From positions 186,001-250,000 of the forward strand of contig JAEWRI010000038.1 of the NCBI GenBank assembly GCA_023460085.1: a stretch of 64,000 nt of DNA, read 5' to 3'. Below are positions 16,766 to 24,797 of the stretch, one piece after another (the stretch's first letter is position 1; each line of letters opens with the position of its first letter). Made by a program: the position numbers and the translations under genes. This DNA is from Bacillota bacterium. Lineage in GTDB: Bacteria; Bacillota; Clostridia; Christensenellales; SZUA-584. The notes under the pieces are model-generated. The model did no database searches. It was given only the letters and a program-made list of their open reading frames with translations, and was not told where the DNA came from.

Positions 16766-17455
16766 TCATGCGGTATAGTATCGCAGTGCATCCGCCAGAC
16801 CGCGGATCTTGCCGTCCGAGAATTCGAGCCCGCCGTAATAGGTAACCATGCCGTCGCGCAGCGCCACCAGCGCATCCGCCAGCAGCTGCATTTCCTCCAG
16901 ATAATGGCTGGTGAATATGATCGTCATACCCGCGTGCTTCAGCTCTATGAGCGCGTCGATGATTCGGCGGCGGTTGGCAATATCTACGCCCGCCAGCGGT
17001 TCGTCAAGTATCAGCAGCGACGGGCGCAGCACCAGCGAAGCGCCGATGTTGAGCCTGCGCTGCATACCGCCCGAGAGCTTCGACACCCTGCGCCGCTCCA
17101 CGTCCTGCAGCCCGATAAGCCGCAGCGTATGCGAATAGAGCGCATCGTCCTGCACACGCATCCAATAGCGCAGGTTATCGCGCACGGAAAGCTCCTGCAT
17201 GAGCGCGATGCCCTGCGGCACATAGCCGATAAGCTCCCGTGCGCGCGCAGGCTCCCCCAGCGCGTCGATGCCGCCGATGGTGAGCGTACCGCTGTCCGGC
17301 TTGGACGCGGTGGCGAGGATCTTTAAAAGCGTGGTCTTCCCCGCGCCGTTTTCGCCCGCAACCGCGAGCGCGCTGCCGCGCGGCACACGAAGGCTCACGC
17401 CCTTCAAATACTGTGTTTTTCCGTAGCTTTTTGTGATGTGTTCGGCGATGACCAC
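16766..17455 (-). CDS. ABC transporter ATP-binding protein
   Basis: The ATPase drives the exporter made by the two downstream permeases. Walker A is GENGAGKTT, the Q-loop lies in GYVPQGIAL, the signature is LSGGMQRR, Walker B is LLILDEPLAGVD, and the switch His is in FTSHYLEEM. The product is 229 aa. The start is uncertain: a GTG at 17455 (VVIAEHITKSYG) is chosen because the ABC fold begins there and AAGGA lies 10 bases upstream; the open frame extends to 17536. It is the first gene of the four-gene operon. Confidence 0.88.
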   Translation of the reverse strand: MVIAEHITKSYGKTQYLKGVSLRVPRGSALAVAGENGAGKTTLLKILATASKPDSGTLTIGGIDALGEPARARELIGYVPQGIALMQELSVRDNLRYWMRVQDDALYSHTLRLIGLQDVERRRVSKLSGGMQRRLNIGASLVLRPSLLILDEPLAGVDIANRRRIIDALIELKHAGMTIIFTSHYLEEMQLLADALVALRDGMVTYYGGLEFSDGKIRGLADALRYYTA

Positions 17456-17573
17456 GCGCAGTACCGTCCTTGCCGCAATTTTACACTCAGTATAACCCAA
17501 AGGCTGGAAGTAATCAAGCGCGCGCCGGTTGCGCACGGGGAGAGCATGACTTATAATGTATGTATATGGGCGC

Positions 17574-18377
17574 TTACAGCGACAGTATGAGGCAGATAAT
17601 CAGAAAAACAAAGAGCGTTGCGCCTGCAATAAGGCCGAACTTGCGGTAATAGCGGGCGTCGCCCGGCTCGAAATAGATGCTGCGGCGAATGCCTCCCCAA
17701 GCCAGCGTATATTTTTTGAGCAGATGCCAGCGCGTAAACTCGATGCGCAGCAGCACAACCTCTGTGAGCGAATAGAGCAGAGACATCAGAAACATCACGG
17801 CGGGCAGCGCACCCAGACCCATCAGCGGCAGCACCAGCGAACGGGGCGTAGAGCCCACAAGCGTGCCCTGCGCGCGGGCCAGAAGGAAGATCATCAGTAT
17901 GTACAGCCCCAGCGGCACGAGCAGCGCAAGCGCTATCATAATGGAGGAAAAGCCGGAGATGGCGACAGAGCTCAGAAAATCCGGACGGTGGTTTACAATG
18001 GCGCGCGTCTCCTCGAAAGAATAGTGTTGATCCTGAGACTTGTCGGCCTGCTCTGCCGCGCGCAGCGCCGCGGAGGTGCGCTTGTCCATGAATTTGACGT
18101 CCCGGATGTGCAGCAGGCGGATATAGTCCTCCTCCTGCAGGCTGAAGGTTTCCCGCGGCTCAAAGCTGCGGATATAGATTCCGTTGTAGTGCAGCGTGTA
18201 AATTCGGCCCAGCTCGAAGCGCGCAAACACCCACGGCAGCGGTACAAGCAGGCGGAAGATACGCGGCGTATCGTCCTTCAGCGAGGATACGGGCGTAAAG
18301 TACAGGCGGTAGCATTGAAGCCCCACCACGCGCTCTTTGGAGAACAGCAGCATGTTCTCGCGTACGGTTTCTTTCAT
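17574..18377 (-). CDS. hypothetical membrane protein, 267 aa
   Basis: Residues 1-130 are soluble, with a PH-like beta-rich look (LFSKERVVGLQCYRLYFTPVSSLKDDTP...FRLLVPLPWVFARFELGRIYTLHYNGIYIRSF). Four spans follow (about 140-165, 175-205 and 240-265). An AAAGGAGGCGCG site precedes the ATG. It reads in the same direction as the exporter operon, 118 bases upstream of its ATPase, and could be expressed with it. No family is recognised. Confidence 0.6.
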   Translation of the reverse strand: MKETVRENMLLFSKERVVGLQCYRLYFTPVSSLKDDTPRIFRLLVPLPWVFARFELGRIYTLHYNGIYIRSFEPRETFSLQEEDYIRLLHIRDVKFMDKRTSAALRAAEQADKSQDQHYSFEETRAIVNHRPDFLSSVAISGFSSIMIALALLVPLGLYILMIFLLARAQGTLVGSTPRSLVLPLMGLGALPAVMFLMSLLYSLTEVVLLRIEFTRWHLLKKYTLAWGGIRRSIYFEPGDARYYRKFGLIAGATLFVFLIICLILSL

Positions 18378-18454
18378 CGCGCCTCCTTTGCAGCTATTAT
18401 CTCATAATTCGGATAAAAGGGAAAGGGTTCATCAAAAAACAGGGGTGAGGAGTA

Positions 18455-19843
18455 TTGGGAGAAAGACAGACCCCCATCATGGACGCGCTGCACAAGGTGG
18501 CGGGAAACGCCGCCGTGCGGCTGTGCATGCCGGGCCATAAGGGCGACACGGGCTTTTTCGGAGGCGAGCTGCTGCGCTGCGACATCACGGAACTGCCGGG
18601 TGCGGACAACCTGCTCTGCCCTTCGGGTGCCATCGCCGCCTCGGAGGCGCTGCACGCGGAATTTGTGGACGCGGACGCGGCTTTCTTTACGACGGGCGGC
18701 TCCACTGCGGGCAACCTCGCGATGCTCTCGCTGTTTCGCGGCAAAAAGGTCATATTTCCGCGCGGCATACACCTGAGCGCTGCCAACGCCATTTCGCTGT
18801 TTTCGATCACGCCGGTATTTCTGGAGGCCGTGCCGTGCGATTATCCCGCGGTGACCTCCGCGGAGGCCGTGCGCGCCGCGCTGAAAGCCCACCGGGACGC
18901 GGCGGCGGTTTTTGTCACCTACCCCAACTATTTCGGGCTGTGCTGCGAGCTGGAGGCCATTGCGGCGGCGGCGCATCGCGCGGGCGCCGCGCTCCTTGTA
19001 GACGCGGCGCATGCGGCGCACTTCGCGTACTCGCCGCTGCTGCCCGCGTACCCGGCGCAGGCAGGCGCGGACATCTGGACGGAGAGCATCCACAAAACGC
19101 TGCCCGCCATGAACCAGTGCGCCTGCGTGCTGGTGGGGCGCGGCTCCCTCGTGGACAAGACGCTGGTAAGGCAGGCAATTTCCATGGTGCAGACCACCAG
19201 CCCTTCCTACGTGCTGCTGGGCTCCATGGACTATGCCTGCGCCTATATGCGCGACAAGGGCGAGGCGGAACTGGCCCGCGCCGTCCGCTTCGCGGAGAAA
19301 CTGTGCGATTCAATAGCTGCCATTGCAGGCTGCGCCTGTGCGGCCATGCCGCACTCCGTGGCGCGCGATCCGCTGAAGGTCGTCATTGATGTGGAGGGCA
19401 CAGGCTATACCGGCCTTGCGATGCGGGACGCGCTCGCGGCGCAGGGAATCCACGTGGAAACGGCAGACCTGCGGAACCTGCTGCTGATGCTGTCCGTGGG
19501 CAATACCCCGGCGCAGCTGGATACCTTCCGCCGCGCGCTGGCACAGGCGCCGCGCATACGCGGCAAGTCGGTGTATTTTTCACCCTACAGCCTGCCTGCT
19601 TTCACAAAGTACTCGCAAAGCTCGTGGCTTTGGGGTAATATAGACAAGGTGCGGATAGAGCGCAGCGCAGGCCTCATATCAGCCGGAGCCGTGGGCGTTT
19701 ATCCGCCCGGCGAAGCCGTGCTGCTGCGCGGGCAACAAATATCGTATGAAATTTCGGGCTATCTTCTCGAAGCCAGACGGCAGGGATTTGATCTGTTTGG
19801 CGCAGAGGACGATTGCGTCCGTGTTTACAGGGAGAGAATATGA
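18455..19843 (+). CDS. Orn/Lys/Arg decarboxylase-family PLP enzyme (YaaO-like)
   Basis: The 462-aa fold-type I protein has PGHKG (residues 26-30), the DAAHAAHF block with the PLP-binding Asp (183-190), and the Schiff-base lysine in SIHKTLP (K214), all as in the decarboxylase family. It is first in the yaaO - tmk - holB - ricT gene order known from Bacillus and Clostridia, hence YaaO-like; substrate specificity is not visible. The start is TTG at 18455 after GAGGAG. The stop overlaps the next start (ATGA). Confidence 0.88.
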   Translation: MGERQTPIMDALHKVAGNAAVRLCMPGHKGDTGFFGGELLRCDITELPGADNLLCPSGAIAASEALHAEFVDADAAFFTTGGSTAGNLAMLSLFRGKKVIFPRGIHLSAANAISLFSITPVFLEAVPCDYPAVTSAEAVRAALKAHRDAAAVFVTYPNYFGLCCELEAIAAAAHRAGAALLVDAAHAAHFAYSPLLPAYPAQAGADIWTESIHKTLPAMNQCACVLVGRGSLVDKTLVRQAISMVQTTSPSYVLLGSMDYACAYMRDKGEAELARAVRFAEKLCDSIAAIAGCACAAMPHSVARDPLKVVIDVEGTGYTGLAMRDALAAQGIHVETADLRNLLLMLSVGNTPAQLDTFRRALAQAPRIRGKSVYFSPYSLPAFTKYSQSSWLWGNIDKVRIERSAGLISAGAVGVYPPGEAVLLRGQQISYEISGYLLEARRQGFDLFGAEDDCVRVYRERI

Positions 19844-20538
19844 TCCATCGCATCGGAGGAAAGACCGGGGAGTTTCGTCATGTGTTTCTGGACCTGGACG
19901 GTACGATCACCGAATCGGGACCGGGGATTGTGAACGCAGTACGCTACATGTTTGACAAGCTGGGCATCAAAAATGTAAACGAAGAGGAGTTCCTCAGCTT
20001 TATCGGGCCGCCCGTAACGCATCACCTGCGCAGCGCATACGGCTTTACGGAGGAGGAGGCGCAGAGGGCATACGTTATCTTCCGCGAATACTATGAGAAC
20101 GGCGGCATGTTTGAAAGCCGCCTCTATGACGGCATCACGGAAGCCATCGAGGACATTCGCCGCTCCGGCAAACGCGTGTACATCGCGACCGCCAAGCCCG
20201 AGTTTACTGCGATGCCCATACTGAAGCATTTCGGAATACTGCCGCTGTTCGACAAGGTGTTCTCGGTGCGCCGGGAAATCGGAATCTACGACAAGCTGCA
20301 GGTGCTGCAGCACGCCGCGCAGGAGCTGGGGCATATCTCCGGCGCAGTGATGGTGGGCGACAGACGCTACGACGTGGAAGGCGGACAGGCTGTAGGGTTT
20401 GACACCGTGGGTGTGCTTTACGGTTACGGCACCCGCGAAGAGCTGGAAAGCGCCGGATGTGATTATTTGCTGGACAGTGTGGAGGATGTTTCCGCGCTGC
20501 TGGGAGGATATGATGAAGGGCTTGTTTATCGTATTTGA
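19840..20538 (+). CDS. HAD-superfamily phosphatase (phosphoglycolate phosphatase-like)
   Basis: This 232-aa protein has motif I DLDGT (residues 18-22), a helical cap domain, motif II ATAKPE and motif III VMVGDRRYDVEG, all with intact catalytic residues. It resembles phosphoglycolate phosphatase and 5'-nucleotidase-type HADs. It overlaps yaaO by 4 bases and runs 26 bases into tmk. Its place between yaaO and tmk is not the standard arrangement and hints at a nucleotide-linked role, which is only inference. Confidence 0.88.
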   Translation: MIHRIGGKTGEFRHVFLDLDGTITESGPGIVNAVRYMFDKLGIKNVNEEEFLSFIGPPVTHHLRSAYGFTEEEAQRAYVIFREYYENGGMFESRLYDGITEAIEDIRRSGKRVYIATAKPEFTAMPILKHFGILPLFDKVFSVRREIGIYDKLQVLQHAAQELGHISGAVMVGDRRYDVEGGQAVGFDTVGVLYGYGTREELESAGCDYLLDSVEDVSALLGGYDEGLVYRI

Positions 20539-21142
20539 GGGGCCGGACGGCTGCGGGAAATCTACGCAGATCCGTTTTCTGGCCGATGCTCTGCGCGAAC
20601 AGGGGTTGGACGTGCTGTGCACGCGGGAACCGGGCGGCAGTCCTGTCGCGGAGAAGATCCGCGAGCTGCTGCTGGACAGGGAAAGCGAAGGCATGACCGC
20701 GCTGACCGAGGCGCTGCTGTACGCGGCCGCGCGCGCGGAGCATGTGCGCCGCGTGATAGAACCTGCGCTCTCCGCGGGCAAGGTGGTGCTCTGCGACCGG
20801 TTCGTCGATTCCTCTATCGCGTATCAGGGCTACGGGCGGGGACTCGGTGCGAAGACGGTGTGGCGCATCAATGAAGCCGCCGTGGACGGCATCATGCCGG
20901 ACGCCACGGTATTCATGAACGTACCGCCGGAGCGCGCGTTCGAGCGCATGAACGAGAATAAGCAGCACGACCGGCTGGAGAGCGAGGACATCAGCTTCCA
21001 CCGGCGCGTTTTTGAAGGATATACCGAGCTGTCCAAAAAGCCAGGCGTCATCGTCGTCAGCGCGGAGGGCTCCAAGCAGGACACACACGACGTTATCCGG
21101 CGCGAGCTGGATCCGATATTCCGGGAGGCAGGATTGCTGTGA
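20513..21142 (+). CDS. tmk: thymidylate kinase
   Basis: Tmk makes dTDP from dTMP. The 209-aa enzyme has the P-loop EGPDGCGKST (residues 9-18), the REPGG motif, the DR motif in CDRFVDSSIAYQGYGRG, and a lid region. Two adjacent in-frame ATGs exist (20510 and 20513); the second has better spacing to GGGAGG. It overlaps the HAD gene and its stop overlaps the GTG of holB. Confidence 0.96.
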   Translation: MKGLFIVFEGPDGCGKSTQIRFLADALREQGLDVLCTREPGGSPVAEKIRELLLDRESEGMTALTEALLYAAARAEHVRRVIEPALSAGKVVLCDRFVDSSIAYQGYGRGLGAKTVWRINEAAVDGIMPDATVFMNVPPERAFERMNENKQHDRLESEDISFHRRVFEGYTELSKKPGVIVVSAEGSKQDTHDVIRRELDPIFREAGLL

Positions 21143-22080
21143 GCGCGGCCGCCGATCGCTTTCTGCAGAGCGCGCGGGAACGCAGGATGGGCGCTTACCT
21201 GCTTGTCTGTCCGCGCCCGGATGTGGCCGCGCGCCTCGCGGACTTGTTTTTAATGAGGTTGTACTGCGGCAAAGAAGGGTGCGGCGTCTGTCCGGACTGC
21301 CGCAAGGTAAAGAACGGCCACGTGGATATCCTGCGGCTTTCCGCGCCGCGCGTAGACGACTTCCGCGCCGCCATCACGTTTGTGTCACAGGAGCCCTACG
21401 AAGGCGAGTGCCGCGCCGTGGTGGTGGAGCGCGCGGACGATATGACGGCGGAGGCGGGGAACAGCATGCTCAAGACGCTGGAGGAGCCGCCCGCCAACGC
21501 GGTGCTGCTGCTGCTGGCGCGCAGCGCCGCGGGCGTTCTGCCTACCATCGCATCCCGCTGCGCCATGGTGCAGATAGCGCCGGAGCCGGACGCGGAGGCG
21601 CGCATCGCGCGCGAACTGGGCGTGGACGGGGATACGGCGCGCATGCTCGCGGATATGTCAGGCGGCTTTGCGGACGAGGCCCGGCGAATCTACGCGGACG
21701 CGCCGCTGATGAAGCTTCGGGCAGAAACGCTCGATCTGTGCGTGAAGCTGTGCGATCAGAAGAACGACGCGGTCAGCGCGCATGCGGATTTTCTGGAGGC
21801 CAACAAAGGCAATATCCTCACGATGCTTGTTGTGATGCAGTCCTTCTTCCGCGATGTGCTGATGATGCAAAAAACCCAAAACGACGCTTTCATCGTCAAC
21901 CGAGACAAAGAGCGGGACATCCGTCGCGTGGCTTCGGGCTTTACAACGGGCGCGGCGTATAATATGATTGATCTATTATTGGAAACGGAGAGGCGGTTTT
22001 CCTTCGCGCTGAACTTTCGGCTGGCGGCGGAAAACATGCTTTTTGGTTTGCTGGAGGAAAAGACAAAATGGAAAAAGTAA
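21139..22080 (+). CDS. holB: DNA polymerase III subunit delta'
   Basis: This is the clamp-loader subunit, 313 aa. A zinc-binding set C43-x4-C48-x2-C51-x2-C54 (CGKEGCGVCPDC) and the following KNGHVDILRL match delta'/DnaX proteins. A Walker A is absent, as is normal for delta', and the sensor region TLEEPPANAVLLLLARSAAGVLPTIASRC is intact. The GTG start overlaps the tmk stop. Confidence 0.93.
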   Translation: MSAAADRFLQSARERRMGAYLLVCPRPDVAARLADLFLMRLYCGKEGCGVCPDCRKVKNGHVDILRLSAPRVDDFRAAITFVSQEPYEGECRAVVVERADDMTAEAGNSMLKTLEEPPANAVLLLLARSAAGVLPTIASRCAMVQIAPEPDAEARIARELGVDGDTARMLADMSGGFADEARRIYADAPLMKLRAETLDLCVKLCDQKNDAVSAHADFLEANKGNILTMLVVMQSFFRDVLMMQKTQNDAFIVNRDKERDIRRVASGFTTGAAYNMIDLLLETERRFSFALNFRLAAENMLFGLLEEKTKWKK

Positions 22081-22970
22081 TCGGCGTGCGGTTTAAGCGC
22101 GTAGGCAAGGTATATTACTTCCTTCCCGGGAAGATAGAATTCAAGGAAGGCGACCACGCGATTGTCGAAACGGCACGGGGCATGGAGTACGGCGAGGTGG
22201 TCGTGGCGGAGAAAGAAGTCGAGGACAAGGACATCGTCGCGCCCCTAAAGCAGGTAATCCGCCGCGCTACATCCAAGGACGACAAAAAGGTGGAGGAAAA
22301 CCAGCGCAAGGAGAAGGAAGCGCTGGAGATCTGTGAGCAGAAGGTGAAGAACCACGGCCTGATGATGAAGCTGGTGGACGTGGAATACACCTTTGATAAC
22401 TCCAAGATCGTATTCTACTTCACCGCGGAGGGCCGCATCGATTTTCGCGATCTCGTCAAGGATCTCGCGGGTGTATTCAAAACGCGCATCGAGCTGCGCC
22501 AAATCGGCGTGCGCGACGAGGCCAAAATGCTGGGCGGCCTCGGGCCATGCGGGCGTCCCTGCTGCTGCTCGTGCTTCCTCGGGGATTTCTCGCCCGTGTC
22601 CATCAAAATGGCCAAGGAGCAGAATCTTTCGCTCTCCCCTACCAAGATCAGCGGGCTCTGCGGACGGCTCATGTGCTGCCTCAACTACGAGCACGCGCAC
22701 TACAGCGAGACGCGCCGCCGCATGCCCAAACTGGGCAGCACCGTGAAAACGCCCGACGGCGAGGGTATGGTCATCGAGAACAACGCCATTACGGAAAAAG
22801 TGCGCGTGAAAATCACGCTGCCCGACGAAAGCTTCGACATCAAGACGTTCGCGCTGGCCGAAATCCAGTTCTCCGGGCGGGGATGCCCGCGCGCAGCGGC
22901 AGCCGATAATGACGACGAACCTGTAAAACTCGATCTGGATGAGGAAGTGCGCTCTCTTCTGGACGACTGA
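22068..22970 (+). CDS. ricT: RicT/YaaT-like PSP1-domain protein
   Basis: The 300-aa protein carries a PSP1 C-terminal domain (GVFKTRIELRQIGVRDEAKMLGG). A cysteine-rich region follows: GPCGRPCCCSCFLGDF, then GLCGRLMCCLNYE. In Bacillus RicT these cysteines help hold Fe-S clusters in the RicAFT complex that assists RNase Y. It overlaps holB by 13 bases. RicA (YmcA) and RicF (YlbF) are not in the window. yaaQ and yaaR, which lie in this operon in Bacillus, are missing. Confidence 0.93.
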   Translation: MEKVIGVRFKRVGKVYYFLPGKIEFKEGDHAIVETARGMEYGEVVVAEKEVEDKDIVAPLKQVIRRATSKDDKKVEENQRKEKEALEICEQKVKNHGLMMKLVDVEYTFDNSKIVFYFTAEGRIDFRDLVKDLAGVFKTRIELRQIGVRDEAKMLGGLGPCGRPCCCSCFLGDFSPVSIKMAKEQNLSLSPTKISGLCGRLMCCLNYEHAHYSETRRRMPKLGSTVKTPDGEGMVIENNAITEKVRVKITLPDESFDIKTFALAEIQFSGRGCPRAAAADNDDEPVKLDLDEEVRSLLDD

Positions 22971-23028
22971 CGCAGGCGGACTAGCACATAAAATATTTGG
23001 TTTTTATATAATAATGTACTTTCGGTTA

Positions 23029-23057
23029 TTGCATTTTTGTGTATACGTGGTTACAAT
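23029..23057 (+). promoter_or_regulatory. sigma-70 promoter of the ferredoxin gene
   Basis: TTGCAT (23029-23034) and TACAAT (23052-23057) are 17 bases apart. CGGAGG lies downstream, ahead of the ATG at 23089. Confidence 0.8.
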
Positions 23058-23088
23058 GTACGTGAAAAATTAACCGGAGGTATTTGGG

Positions 23089-23259
23089 ATGGCATACATC
23101 ATCACCGACGCTTGCATTTCGTGCGGTGCCTGCGAAAGCGAATGTCCTGTGGAAGCGATTTCCGAAGGCGAAGGCAAATATGAAATCGACGCCGAGCTCT
23201 GCATAGATTGCGGAAGCTGCGCCGAAACTTGCCCGAACGAGGCGATCGAACAGGGCTGA
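23089..23259 (+). CDS. 2[4Fe-4S] clostridial-type ferredoxin
   Basis: This 56-aa electron carrier has two CxxCxxCxxxCP motifs (CISCGACESECP and CIDCGSCAETCP), one per half of an internally duplicated fold, exactly as in Clostridium ferredoxins. It is monocistronic with its own promoter and terminator. Its presence supports an anaerobic fermentative host. Confidence 0.97.
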   Translation: MAYIITDACISCGACESECPVEAISEGEGKYEIDAELCIDCGSCAETCPNEAIEQG

Positions 23260-23270
23260 AAGTCCAAAAT

Positions 23271-23296
23271 AAAAAGGCCTTCACAGGCCTTTTTTG
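23271..23296 (+). terminator. bidirectional terminator of the ferredoxin gene
   Basis: AAAAAGGCCT (23271-23280) and AGGCCTTTTT (23285-23294) form a perfect 10-bp stem with a 4-base loop and a T run on either strand. The end of the minus-strand gene at 23281 lies inside it. Confidence 0.9.
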
Positions 23297-23649
23297 TTTT
23301 GAGCTTTTGCGGCACTGTCTTCCAGCAGAATTTCGCAGCCGTGCTGTTTCGCCCACTGACGGGCATACCCCAGCAGCGTATCGCGCGGCACGGGAGGATA
23401 CGCTTCCGCGTCGGTGAGCAGCGTATACACCCGGGCGCAGCGTCCGCACGTCAGCGATGGCTCCGCGCCGATGTGAATCAAGGCAAACACGCGGCCCCGG
23501 TGTTCGGCCACCGCCGCCATGTGATTGCGCTGGTATTGAAAATCCCTGATCCGCTGGACCAGCGTGGCGCCATCCACCGCAAGGCCGCTGCGGCACAACA
23601 GCACCGCCGCGGCATCCGCGTCTTTTTCGCGCATCCTGCGAATCCGCAT
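23281..23649 (-). CDS. GNAT-like acetyltransferase, weak match
   Basis: The 122-aa protein begins like a GNAT fold (MRIRRMREKDADAAAVLLCRSG) and has a later helix near LLGYARQWAKQHGCEILLED that fits the C-terminal part. The acetyl-CoA-binding R/QxxGxG/A motif is not seen. The last six codons read through the terminator stem of the ferredoxin gene, which is unusual for a conserved protein end. The ATG at 23649 has GGAGAGG upstream. The assignment is tentative. Confidence 0.45.
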   Translation of the reverse strand: MRIRRMREKDADAAAVLLCRSGLAVDGATLVQRIRDFQYQRNHMAAVAEHRGRVFALIHIGAEPSLTCGRCARVYTLLTDAEAYPPVPRDTLLGYARQWAKQHGCEILLEDSAAKAQNKKGL

Positions 23650-23737
23650 ATCAAACCCTCTCCGCCCTTTTTGTTTGCCGTCAGTATAGCGCATCCAGGT
23701 TCGGTTTCTGTAACGATTGTGTTAAGTCCCGGAAAAA

Positions 23738-24625
23738 TCAATGCCGCCGTTTGCAGTCGATAATGTACATACCGTCCAGCCGGTAAACCGTCTTGCCGCA
23801 GTGCGCGCTCAGCAGCGTAAGGTCGAAGCTGTTCTTTTTGGGGCAAATAGAGATATCGCGCAGCTCTATCAATTCGTCCCCGCCCGTAACGGCCACCGTT
23901 TCGCAGACATCAAAGCAGTCGCAGGCGCTCACTTCCACCGTGTCACCGCAGGCCTGATGACTCTTCAGCGGCACCGATGCCAGCACCTTCACCGCGCCGT
24001 GAACCACTGTTCTCACCGGGCCGTCCGTCTCTTCGCGTTCCGGCTCGTGGGCGAGAAACATGCCCCGCCGGTTTATGGAGACATTGGCGCGGCATGCCCC
24101 ATGCGGTTTGTATCCCTCCGGCACCACCATGTACAGGCAGAACACCTTCTCGATGGGCGTGTTCCAGAGCTGCGGGCCATCGGCTTCCCTGCGCGGCACG
24201 AGGCGCTCGGCAGACTCATATACGGCTTCACCCGCAATGTACGCGACGCGCATCGGTTCGGGCGGCAGCTCGGCGTCCAGCGTGATCCGGAATTCGGTCG
24301 GCGGATCGTCGGAATAGCGGCCCACCCATTCATCCACCACCACACCGGCAAAGCTGATGTCGCCGGTGAGCTCAGGCGTCGTTTTCATCGCGGCGGCAGG
24401 CTGCCACGTGCCGTTGCGCCGGCGCTTTTCGCAAGCCACGATGCACACATCGCCCAGCCTTTCCGCGTTGCCCGGGCATATTTCCAGCACAAAGCCGGAT
24501 ATGTCGCACGGGTGCTCCCCGTTGCCTTTTACGCGGATTGTCATTGTCGTCGTACCGTCCGCGCATATGTACTCCGTGAGCTCAAACGAATAGCCCGTCA
24601 GCAGCAGCGCCTTGTTTTCTTCCAT
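23738..24625 (-). CDS. hypothetical protein, 295 aa, beta-rich and cysteine-containing
   Basis: No signal peptide or span is seen. The N-terminal half (FELTEYICADGTTTMTIRVKGNGEHPCDISGFVLEIC) and the C-terminal half (VLASVPLKSHQACGDTVEVSACDCFDVCETVAV) look beta-rich, with about ten cysteines concentrated near residues 230-285. AAGGAAGTG precedes the ATG at 24625; the open frame continues upstream to 25186 over mtlD, but that part is a shadow. No family is recognised; a spore-coat or surface protein is possible but unproven. Confidence 0.6.
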   Translation of the reverse strand: MEENKALLLTGYSFELTEYICADGTTTMTIRVKGNGEHPCDISGFVLEICPGNAERLGDVCIVACEKRRRNGTWQPAAAMKTTPELTGDISFAGVVVDEWVGRYSDDPPTEFRITLDAELPPEPMRVAYIAGEAVYESAERLVPRREADGPQLWNTPIEKVFCLYMVVPEGYKPHGACRANVSINRRGMFLAHEPEREETDGPVRTVVHGAVKVLASVPLKSHQACGDTVEVSACDCFDVCETVAVTGGDELIELRDISICPKKNSFDLTLLSAHCGKTVYRLDGMYIIDCKRRH

Positions 24626-24739
24626 TCGATACACTTCCTTTCGCGGGATGGCCCGAAGGCCCGGAGTACTGTAATCTATGCGCGGCGTTAAAACGCTGTG
24701 CATCGCGGCCATGCGCAATGCTTCACCGCCCGGGCGGGT

Positions 24740-24768
24740 TTGACTTGCGCGCGCGGCGGTGGTATATT
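24740..24768 (+). promoter_or_regulatory. sigma-70 promoter of mtlD
   Basis: TTGACT (24740-24745) and TATATT (24763-24768) are separated by 17 bases, 30 bases ahead of the ATG. Confidence 0.8.
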
Positions 24769-24797
24769 GATCTGGCAATTTTACGGGAGGGGCAAGC

